A DNA stretch of 64,000 nt, from NCBI GenBank assembly GCA_930367215.1, contig OV884056.1, forward strand, positions 230,569,127-230,633,126, in the 5' to 3' direction. This DNA comes from Pollenia angustigena (Eukaryota; Arthropoda; Insecta; Diptera; Polleniidae). The notes under the pieces are model-generated. The model saw nothing but the letters and a program-made list of their open reading frames with translations. It did not search any database and was not told the DNA's origin. Positions 55,300-64,000 of this stretch are shown here, one piece after another; the first letter of the stretch is position 1, and every line of letters starts with the position of its first letter. Made by a program: the position numbers and the translations under genes.

Positions 55300-57224
55300 A
55301 ATGGAGATCGATTATTCGACTTTTTTAAAACCCGGTTTTCGAATATTCCGAATAGCTGCTATTTAAAACCCCGGTTTTCTTTTAAGCATTTTAAAAGTAA
55401 CTGGTTAACCGGTTTTAATTCGAATACATAAAAATACAAAAATCAAATATGTTTTTGTAATAAAAAATTCAAACAAAACAATTTACTTAGGTAACACACC
55501 AACAAAATACATAGACATGACTTAAGGCATGTTCAGACCTAACAAATATTTGAAGATAGAATCAAAGAAGCGAGACCAGTAAATTGATCAAACTTAAGCT
55601 TTATTTTTTATAATTTTTATTTGTCATAATTGTGTAAAGTAATTTAGAAACTATTAAATAATGTTCGCTCTAGCCAAAAGTTTTGTAAAAGCAAATACTT
55701 TTTAAGAAAACTAGTGGTTACGTATATGACGTCAAATATTTAATAGGTGTGAACGTAGCTTTAGAGCAATGGTGGGCGCTCCATAGCACAATTGTGCAGA
55801 GAGATTTCACACGTATTATTAGCCCCTTTAATTTAGTTTTCGATGAGACAGCGTCGAATGCACATGAAGCGGATGCTCACACATTTTCTTATATTTTTTA
55901 TATATTTTTTTCAAGAGAATTTACCCAGCAAACAGACGTTTTTCATTACAAATAAAGGATATTATGCGAAAAATAATTTACTGTACTTTTTTACTGTTAC
56001 TTTTTTCTGTGAACAGTAAATCTCTACAATTTGAACTATAAAAAAATGTTTTATATATAATGCACCATTTATTTAAAATCCTTGGCTTTGTGTTTGGTGG
56101 GTACTTCTGCCATCTCACTAATACTAATAAGCATCTATACAAGCACAGTTTTAGTTGTGCCCACTTCTGCTTTAGAGTTTTTGAAAACTTTGCTTTTAAA
56201 AATTTATAGGCATTAAATAAATTTATTATTCGCGATATTCTCAAAAAAAATTTTGAAATGAGTTTTAATTTGGTGGTGGCTAATCATGTCTATATAAATC
56301 AGTAAATTTCACACATATTTTTGAAATGTTACAAACAAAACCTCTTAGCCAGGATTATTTATCTCAAATGATTGTGTTTCATCATTATAGAAACGAATTG
56401 TAATATAAACATGCTTTTTGTATGAAATATCTGTCAATTCGTCGCTCACAACTTTAAACCTTCCATGACATTGTTTGATTCCTTAAATTTGGTTTTAAGT
56501 TCTTGATATTTTAATAAATAAAACTGATGAATTTTCCCATTACATTGATCCCGCCGGTATGTTTTACGCATGAAGATATGCTAGAACTATTTAAGAGTTT
56601 TTCATTCATTTTTGGCAGCATATTTTAGTTAAGTATTATTTGCAGTCTCTTAAGAACTACTTGGAACAGAGTCAAGTTTTACTTGGCGTATATTTATGTC
56701 ATGCTTGTGGACTAATTGAAAGTGATTAGTAAGTCGTGACATTAAAGAACCTTTGCAACTTATAATTTTAGGGCCCTTTCAGCACCATTGTCTTTTAAAT
56801 CAGTTTGCAATATCACCAGAGATGACATGTTTATAAAAATATATATAATATTTAGAATACTGTCCAATTGCTAATTACTTTTTAAGCTAAACATTTTTTT
56901 TGTAGTATTTTAAATTAATATGCTTATATAAGCGATTTGTATTCACATTACTCATAATGTTTTTTGACTTTTGTTAAATTTTGCTTTGACATTCTTCATA
57001 AAAAGTTTAAGTTTGCGCAAAAAATGCTTTAATTACGGGCACATTTATAATAAAAAAGTAAGGAAAACGTATATAAATTAAAAATTACTTAAATAACCGG
57101 TTTATTTTACCAAAATAACCAGTTTATTCGATATTCGAAAAATGGACATTTTAAAATACCCGACTTGGGCAAAACTGAAATATCCGGTTAAAACCGGTCG
57201 AATACTATCCGTCCGATCTCCCTA
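55300..57224 (-). mobile_element. hAT element, relic, 8-bp duplication
   Basis: AATGGAGATCG at left and, inverted, TAGGGAGATCG at right. TCATTTAA flanks both exactly (55292-55299, 57225-57232). Subterminal CCGGTTTT and ATTCGA words repeat in both ends. Length 1925 bp. A hAT-like piece, VVSDELTDISYKKHVYITIR, reads on the minus strand at 56353-56452, placing the DxxTD motif of the catalytic domain. The rest of the transposase is decayed. Confidence 0.78.
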
Positions 57225-57363
57225 TCATTTAATAATTGGAATAATTAAATCAATTATTTTTTATGTTGAAAAAAATTTAAAAATATAATCTTGATGTAAC
57301 TATCATTTTAGTTGTTTTGCAATAAATTTTTAATTAAAATATTAATTAAATAACAAAAAAGTC

Positions 57364-58247
57364 TTAGGCTCGTTTTCACAACTAATCGATAGCTGAAGGT
57401 AGGACTTTATCGGCCGTATAAAAAGAGTTCCATTATTTCAACTTAACTTTAACCTACCAGTAGTGCGATTCACTATGCTTTTTAAACCACAATTGTTTCG
57501 TTTAAAACTGTTAACCACAAAATTAACCATTTTGCTATTCACTAACACTTTTAACGACATCTGCTGGTGTTTAAAGCCAGCTGTTTTAGTCAGCTATTAT
57601 TTTTAACAAAACAAATTGTGGTTTATTAACACCAACATTTTTGGTGTGGTTAAATCCGCTTAGTGTTTATTTATAGTCCATTAATAACATGGATTTAAGG
57701 TATTTAGCCTTCTTCTTGCCACACACCAATTTTCCGTGGAGCTTCTTATTTATTTATCCTAAAGCCAACCATTTGACTCAAATGAAATTGAAAAATTAAA
57801 AAAAATTTATTTAATTAAAATTAAATTAATAAAATAATAAAATAAAATAATTAATAAAATAATAAAAATAAGTAATGCTTTATGCACTTTGCATAATAAC
57901 ACTTAAAATCTATAAATAAAAATGTTTTTGTTTTGTTTTTTTGATTCTTCTTTGTTATTTTATCCTATTTTGAAGTTTCTTTTGGCAGAGTTGCCACGCT
58001 ATATCAATTTGAATAGAGAGAAATAGAAAACTTTTTACCGTGGTTATAAATAAGTTAGTGAATCACATAGTGGTTAGTGCAAGCATCAAAATGTGTGGTT
58101 AAAGTAAACACTTTTTAAAGTGTTAAAAGTTAGTGAATTGCACTACAGGTAGGATAAACCTTAATTTACTTTATCGCTCACTTTAGGTTAAAGTAAAGTT
58201 TTAATAATGCAGCACTTTTATAAGGCCGATTGTGAAAACGGGCCTTA
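57364..58247. mobile_element. Outer MITE of a nested pair
   Basis: TTAGGCTCGTTTTCACAA at left and, inverted, TTAAGGCCCGTTTTCACAA at right, with AACTTTAACCTA words near both inner borders. A second inverted-ended element sits inside (57458-58148). Confidence 0.6.
57458..58148. mobile_element. Inner MITE of a nested pair
   Basis: CAGTAGTGCGATTCACTA and, inverted, CTGTAGTGCAATTCACTA. TTAACCAC and AACACTTT words repeat near both ends. 691 bp, non-coding. Confidence 0.6.
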
Positions 58248-58632
58248 ATTGATTATTTCGTTTAAATTAAAATAATTTAGAAGTTTTAAAAAATTAATTT
58301 AATTAAATTTTTTCCAAAATTTCGTAAATTTTTTGTTGACTTCCTTGTAGATTTGTTGGTGGGAATTGTCTAAATCTGAGCTATATTCAATTTAATCAAT
58401 TAATACATTGCTTGAAATGGCAAAGTTTTTTCATGGTATTTTAAATTAAAATAAAAAATAATAAAAATTTACAATTTTAAATTTTTGCAATTATAAGTTA
58501 TCAATATTTCATATTAATTTTGCTAAAATTGTACCTTTTACCAAAATGATTACAAATTGTTTGCTTGGTGATTAGAAACAATTTTTAATTTTTTCTATGA
58601 ACTTTTCATATTAATTCAAATGTGTATTCTAA

Positions 58633-58854
58633 GACGGCATTTACATCTATGCAATTAACGCCGAGTTTTTTTTCTATTTTCTTTTAAAGTAGTTGCTACG
58701 AAACTTTTTTCACATTTACATTTACATTTTATTCAAGCATTTTTTCAACTTTTTCAACCCCGTTTTCTTCCCTAGACCTCTTGCTAACAAACAAAAAGTT
58801 GCATGTGAAAGTTGCGGCAAGTTGCGGCGTTAATTGCTTAATGTAAATGCCGTC
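58633..58854. mobile_element. Harbinger-like MITE, TAA duplications
   Basis: TAA|GACGGCATTTACATC and, inverted, TAA-flanked GACGGCATTTACATT. Second-level match AATTAACGCCG on both sides. 222 bp. A TWA duplication is the PIF/Harbinger habit. Confidence 0.72.
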
Positions 58855-58887
58855 TAAGTCAAGGAATAAGAAGGAATAAGACTATTC

Positions 58888-59330
58888 CCAGTAAAAAATG
58901 TGCTCCAAAAAGAGCAGGTTTTGTGTATGAATTCATACCTCAAATTGCTTCAAACCTGCTGATGGGATGCCTGATTTTTGTATGGGTTGTTCCCGGTTTG
59001 GAGGACTATTTTCTGCTGACAATAAGCGCTTCTTTTAACATGTAAAGAAAGCACTCCTAAAGAGCTTTTTTAACGGCTAAATATGTAAACATAATCATTA
59101 ATGTTTTGCTTTTACTTGTTAAAATGCCATTTTTAATCATTTTCGTAAGCCATAATATTTTTTTATTTTTTTCGCTTTAGAACCTTCTTCGTTGTCAGCA
59201 CTACAATAGCAGCTTTTTTGTATATTTTATTCTATATCATTTACTGCTTTATAAAAGCTCTTTTATTGAAGCGCTCGAATATGCGCTTTTTCTCTTAAGT
59301 GCTTCAAAAAACCCCAATTTGTTTTACTGG
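58888..59330. mobile_element. MITE with CCAGTAAAA ends
   Basis: CCAGTAAAAAATGTGCTCC at left, CCAGTAAAACAAATTGGGG inverted at right; AAGAGC / GCTCTT and AAGCGC / GCGCTT words mirror inside. No clean duplication. Confidence 0.5.
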
Positions 59331-59334
59331 ATTA

Positions 59335-60205
59335 CAGCCGCATTCATAAACATTTTAAACATCATTTCAAACCTGTTTTAAGCATAAATCGTTAAAATTG
59401 TATTCATAAGCGAATATTACCTTAAAAACCCTATTTTAAACCTTGTGTAAATAAGCGAATTTTAAAATTGGTTCGACCCTTGTTTAAACCTATTTTAAAA
59501 TTACATTTTTGCTTTGTGTATATGCGCATTTTGAACATTATTATGGATTTCTGCATTAATAATAAAATGAAATTCCAAAAAATGTATGTATATTAGGGTG
59601 GTTACAAGAAATCAATGCTGGATAAGGGAGTTGCGTCGATGGAAAGTCCACGATTGATTTCTTGTAACCACCCTAATGTATATTATTAATATACAATTTT
59701 TCAATTTTACAAATTAAAGCTCAAAAAAATTATTAATTGTACAAAATGAACTAGTGATGTTTAAACGATCAAAACAAATAAAATAAAACTCGTTATTTCA
59801 ATACTTTTTTTATTAGCAATAAAATCATCATCTAAATTGCAGTTTTACTAAATAATTTTTAAATTCTTTTTATTTTTTTAAATAAAAGAGAAACCAATAG
59901 AAACTGGGAATTATTTCCTTCCAAAACCATTCATAAAAAGCAAGTTTTCTCTCACACACGACAAAAAAATTGAAGATACGAGTACGAGTATGAATTAATA
60001 ACCACTGTTTTGCATCATTATGATTCAAGTGACAAATGAAAGAGATAGCGTTGCCACCATCCAATTAAAAAATACGGTAAAAAGTGTATTAGTTAAAATG
60101 CTGATTATGAATACGAAATTTAAAAAAAGCGTTTCTAAGCTTAAAATGTTTTTTAACTAAAATGTATCTAAAAACTGATTTAAGATTTTTTTATGAATAC
60201 GGCTG
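59335..60205. mobile_element. MITE with CAGCCG ends and TTA duplications
   Basis: TTA|CAGCCGCATTCATAAA and TTTATGAATACGGCTG|TTA. 871 bp, no transposase. An internal hairpin at 59592-59680 (TTAGGGTGGTTACAAGAAAT facing its inverse) is a further tiny inverted element. An open frame at 59870-60064 is not conserved. Confidence 0.7.
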
Positions 60206-60485
60206 TTAAAAAAATATAAAAGCTTTGGAAATTTTAATTTGACTTAGAATACACATTCGAATTAATATGAAAATTTATATAGTAAATGTTACTTCACCAT
60301 GAGAAATAAATTCCCAGAATCTATTTTTCTATGAATGTTAAATAAAATCAGAAAGAAAAACGTTATGCATTAATTAAATCAAAACGTAACTTATACGCCA
60401 CCTTGTACATAAAAAGAACTGTGGAAATATTTTCACATTTCATCTAAAATACAATATTATGAAATGTAAAGTGAATGTTGTTATA

Positions 60486-60754
60486 CGAGTGCGGGTCAAT
60501 AAGTTCGTCACTTTTTTAGTGAAACAGAATTTCTTGGATACAAGAGAATTTTATTTTTTAAAGTAGTCTTTTTTTAACGCTTCTAAAAAATAAGAGATGA
60601 TTTCATCGTTGGAGTCAAATCGCTTTCCGCCGAGACGTTTCTTCATTTGCCAACAATGACTATCAAACACAAACTAAATGACGTTGTTTGTAAAAGTTTT
60701 GCAAAAGAGGCAGGAAAATTCAAAAAGTCACGGACTTATTGACCAGCCCACGTT
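60486..60754 (-). mobile_element. Deletion derivative of a mariner transposon
   Basis: TA|CGAGTGCGGGTCAATAAGTT and, inverted, TA-flanked AACGTGGGCTGGTCAATAAG. Between them, on the minus strand, MKKRLGGKRFDSNDEIISYF and LEALKKDYFKK matches the C-terminal end of a mariner transposase (pattern KKWLxGKRFxSNDEVI). 269 bp; the transposase body is deleted. Confidence 0.8.
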
Positions 60755-61095
60755 TAAAAGTTAACAAAAGCCTTTTTATAATTTAAGACCCTAAAAAACT
60801 TGTATGTAAAATAAAAACGGGAATATAAAAATACAAACAAATGGCTGTGTACCTTTATTCAAACCGAAACATGAAGGAATTTTTTAAATTATCTAAAAAT
60901 ATATTTATATGTATTTAACAGGGCAGTGGAATGCGACTAATAGAACGTCAGAAATAGAAATAAAAATGTGTATAAAAAAAAAAATTTTTTTAATACTTTA
61001 AATTAGGCTTAAGTTCATAAAAACAATGGGATTTCTTATGCACATTAAAATAAACAATTAAAGTCAACCAAAATTTTAAAACACGTACATTTCTT

Positions 61096-61235
61096 TACAG
61101 AATAACTTTTATTTTTGCTCGAAAAAATAAAAATCAAAAAATAAGTGTTATTTTTGTTCAAAAAGATAAAAATAAAAAAGTAACTGTTATTTTTGTTCAA
61201 AAAAATAAAAAACAAAAAATAACTGTTATCATCTG
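61096..61235 (+). repeat. Tandem repeat of about 50 bp
   Basis: AACTGTTATTTTTGTTCAAA then AAAATAAAAA, about three copies with small changes. A family F fragment (61006-61025) precedes it. Confidence 0.65.
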
Positions 61236-61799
61236 ACTTTTATGAAAAAAGGAATAACTGTTACGGTCCCTGATTGCAACACAAAGAGAGTCTTACAATC
61301 AGGGTTGATAAAGTTGCTACAATTGTACTTTTTTGGCACAATTCAAAACTGAAAAGTACGCTGGTACACCCGCGACTCATTTGGTACAAATTCCAAATTT
61401 TTCAAACCTACATATTTATAATTGATATATAATGAAATCTAAGGAAATCTCTATTTTTTTGGTGTTGGATGTAACAAAACAGCTATGATATTTTGCATTT
61501 GCTCTTTTGCAAAACCATTTGCACCAAACACTGAACTCCGCTACTGTGAATAGATTTTTTCACTTGTTCATTGAACGATTCTAAATTTAATATCAGCGGC
61601 TTCATATAAGCGTGCATTTTCTGATGATATTGACAAGCTCTTAAAAGATATAGGAAACAACTACTGCAAAAGTTCTACATAATAGAAGAAACGAATTCCT
61701 CTCAATTCAAAATTATTTTGGAACGAGCTCATAATATTTTCAAACATTCGTCAACAAGTATTATTCAATTAATCAAATGTAGGAATTCCGAATTAAATA
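61236..61799. other. Stretch without a clear gene
   Basis: CAGGGTTGATAAAGTTGC at 61303 looks like a hAT terminus, but no partner was found. Short frames (for example ASYKRAFSDDIDKLLKDIGN near 61615) are not recognised. Confidence 0.35.
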
Positions 61800-61975
61800 A
61801 TAACTCCACTGATATAAAAAATGAAACGTTTATATATTTTATTCTGCTTCGTTCAACAAATATTTTCTTCAACTGACTTAATTACAAAAGGTAATTTCTA
61901 AATTAATCACAAATCAAACTAGATTAAAATGTATACAAAGTATAACAAAGTAAAGAATATAAATTCAATATAACA
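61800..61975 (-). repeat. Probable 3' LTR of the copia-like element
   Basis: On the minus strand the polypurine stretch GAGAGAGGG (61976-61984) is followed by TGTTATATTG, the TG start expected of an LTR; an AATAAAATATATAAACG motif lies near 61825. The far end is not fixed because no second LTR was found. Confidence 0.5.
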
Positions 61976-61983
61976 CCCTCTCT

Positions 61984-63389
61984 CAATTATACAATTTTAA
62001 TAAATTTCTAATTGAAATAAAACTCTTTTTATACAAGGCTTTGGTAAAGATGTCAGCAACTTGGTTCTTTGTTGATACTTGTTCTATTTTTAAGTTACCT
62101 TTAATTACATGATCCCTCAAGAAATGATGCTTTATGTCTATATGCTTGGTTCTCTTTGAATCTTAGACACAGCAATGCATCCAACGTTGTCTTCGTACAG
62201 TATGATAGAATAATCCTTCTTTGAAATACCCATGTCTTCCAATATACCTTTAAGCCATATACCTTCTGAAGTTGCAAGACTTAGGGCTTCACTTGAAGAT
62301 GTGGCTACAGTGGTTTGTTTTTTGCTACACCATGCAATAGGGAAACCATAAACATAAAAGATATAACCACTGGTCGATTTTCTGTCTTCTACATAAGAAG
62401 CCCAATCAGCGTCAACATATCCATACAAAATATTTTTTTAATTATTCTTCTCAAATTTCAATTTCAAATTTTGTGTTGCCTTTAGGTATCTTAAAATTCT
62501 TTTTTATGCGGTAAAATGAACTTCGCTAAAATTTTCTTGATATCTTCCCATGTATCCAACAGCAAAACGAATATCTGGACGTACGCATAACTTACATGAT
62601 GCTTCCCAACAATTCCCTATAGGGTAGATCAGAACAATTATGCGAACTACGGTGAAGTTGTAATCCTTTTTCCATTTGGGCTTTTATTGTATTACAGCAT
62701 ATCGAGCATTCCAAATTTGTTTAGTATTTTCTCAATAGATGCTGATTGACTTAATAACATTTTCCCACTTTTCTGGTCGTATTCTATTCTAATCCCAAGG
62801 TAAAAAGTTAACAATTTACAATCGGACATCTCAAACGTCGATACTAACTTTTGTTTTACAAATTAAATTTCCTTTTCGTTATCTCCAGCAATTAAAATAT
62901 CATCTACGTATAACAATAAAAATATCACACCTTTGTGGCTATTTCGAATGTAGAGGCAGTAGTCATGCGAGATCTTTTGAAGCCTAAGCTTATCAAAATT
63001 GAATTAAATTTCTTATTCCAGCATCTCGGACTCTGCTTCAGGAGTTTTATGACCATCCCAGGTTTCGTTTTTAAGCCTTCAGGAATCTCTAAATATTTAT
63101 CTTCTTCTAATTCGCCACGAAGAAAAGCTGACTTGGCATCCATCTGGTAAAAGTTAAAACCTTTTTCCACACCAACTGCCAAAACTGTTCTCAGTGTTGT
63201 TAATTTTGCTACTGGTGAATACGTTTCTTGATAATCAGTTCCAAATTTTTTAAGGAACCCTTTTGCAACAAGTCTTGCTCTATATCGAACAGGATTTCCA
63301 TGCTCATCCGTTTTAACTGCAAACACCCATGTTGAGTTTAAATTAAGATCTGGTGTACACACATCATAAACAAGATTACAATCTTGCAA
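61984..63389 (-). pseudogene. copia-like pol: reverse transcriptase and RNase H
   Basis: RVT_2-type reverse transcriptase opens at 63389: RARLVAKGFLKKFGTDYQET, YSPVAKLTTLRTVL, QMDAKSAFLRGELEE, IPEGL. After frame breaks comes LLLYVDDILIAGDNEKE (about 62880-62920), the catalytic YVDD box. A PDIRFAVGYMGRYQE block lies at about 62540-62580. RNase H at 62138-62428 has GYVDADWASYVEDRKSTSGY, SSSEALSLATSEG and YEDNVGCIAV (D-E-D acids present). The tail KHIDIKHHFLRDHVIKGNLK and on to a stop near 61984 lies in a shifted frame. Gag, protease and integrase are absent. At least four frame breaks. Ty1/copia identity is certain from RVT_2 and the DADWA motif. Confidence 0.85.
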
Positions 63390-63830
63390 GGTCGCCAGAA
63401 TGTTACTTTAAACTCAACATGTGGTACGCACATTTAAATAATAATAAATACATATGTACATGTTAGCGATCCTTTTTCTTTGCTGTTGTAAACAACAGAG
63501 TTTTAATCTCCTATTGTTGTAATAAACAGAAATTATAAATTATAAATTAGAAAACTGAATTTATTTCGTAAACAGGCTAAAAAAAAATGATACCAACAAT
63601 ATTGCTACTACGCGAAATATCAATTTTGATGCGTAACTATTCTGTATTTATTTTTTATAATTTTACTCAATTTAAATTAAATTTAAACTTTTCATATATT
63701 TTTCTTTGCTTTGATTTACCAAAATTTTTTAATAATTTAATTTACCTAATTTATAATACCTTTTTAAAAATTTTAAAAGATTTAATTAACAAACAATTGA
63801 ATTGCGTTGTAGTCTTCGTAAAAAAACGAT
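63390..63830. other. Junction region, possible LTR-like segment
   Basis: TTTAAACTCAACATG at 63407 is the inverse of a word inside the copia frame at 63329. TGTTAGCGATCC...GTAAACA (63459-63572) has TG...CA limits of an LTR, but no second copy is in view. The open frame at 63587-63847 is hydrophobic low complexity. Confidence 0.3.
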
Positions 63831-64000
63831 ATGCCCAGTTTATCTAATTCTAGGGTGAGTTCCAAATTCAACATATATAACATGATTCGAATTTTAACTA
63901 AACAAAAGAATGGTTTAAATGTTGTTCATATTAATGCGCAAAGTTTGAAAATCAAAATCGATGAATTTCGATATATATTTGAGTCTTCAAACGTTCATGT
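63831..64000 (+). CDS. LINE ORF2 N-terminus (endonuclease), runs off the window
   Basis: ATG at 63831 opens 56 codons with no stop before the window ends. From residue 25 it reads KNGLNVVHINAQSLKIKIDE then FRYIFESSNVHV. This is the first strand-helix of the apurinic-type endonuclease domain of jockey-type LINEs (pattern LNVxHxNAQSLxxKxDExRxxxxxxxxxV); the Asn of HINAQS is the conserved first catalytic-site residue. The leading 24 residues are basic. Whether the rest is intact cannot be told from this window. The start could also be the Met at residue 18. Confidence 0.65.
   Translation, partial: MPSLSNSRVSSKFNIYNMIRILTKQKNGLNVVHINAQSLKIKIDEFRYIFESSNVH

Noticed and set aside
61303..61830. Further hAT element
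   Set aside because: Only one terminus-like word (CAGGGTTG) is visible; no second end, duplication or transposase motif.

Overview
The window is non-coding, transposon-dominated DNA from an insect nuclear genome, most likely a higher fly (brachyceran, perhaps calyptrate). Evidence: it is very AT-rich and full of homopolymer runs. It has no bacterial-style gene packing and no convincing host gene. It carries jockey-like and copia-like elements, and a family whose (GTCY)n and (TA)n tracts flank a core of about 33 bp, the layout described for dipteran mini-me elements. Species is not determinable. I found no complete, uninterrupted transposase or polyprotein gene; almost every coding stretch is a broken relic. 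The one long clean frame is a 5'-truncated gypsy integrase (21002-21868, minus).

Layout. 1-8.4 kb: a broken hAT-like transposase (DUF659), then a Helitron-like element (1552-6321) carrying two insertions: a mini-me-like element with six units of exactly 153 bp, and a DUF4371-type hAT with a perfect 8-bp target duplication. Next to it is a piggyBac-like element (TTAA duplications) carrying a mariner relic. 8.7-13.1 kb: a foldback element, a 298-bp MITE and a dispersed repeat. 13.8-17.1 kb: an internally deleted gypsy-class LTR retrotransposon with near-identical 102-bp repeats at its ends. 17.2-23.7 kb: a hAT-type MITE, then a larger hAT relic around a 3-kb palindrome, one arm of which holds the gypsy integrase fragment. 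24.6-26.5 kb: a non-autonomous hAT with perfect 8-bp duplications and a TTAA-flanked MITE. 28.3-32.8 kb: a second DUF4371 hAT with its own perfect 8-bp duplication, sitting in another dispersed repeat and itself carrying insertions. 33.3-37.1 kb: a jockey-like LINE in pieces, a tRNA-like SINE head and a degenerate mini-me. 37.1-43 kb: two unexplained open segments and a hAT-MITE split by a mini-me. 43.7-50.9 kb: another mini-me, a LINE tail, MITEs, a second Helitron-like fragment and a foldback. 51.2-60.8 kb: a run of MITEs, a tRNA-derived SINE, a hAT relic and two mariner derivatives. 61.8-63.4 kb: a copia-like pol relic on the minus strand. 63.8-64 kb: the start of a LINE endonuclease frame that leaves the window.

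Nothing here acts as an operon or pathway. What can be read is insertion history: flanking duplications and empty-site comparisons between paralogous copies inside this window date several insertions relative to each other. No exact junction was verified by alignment software; all boundaries come from reading target duplications and inverted termini by eye.
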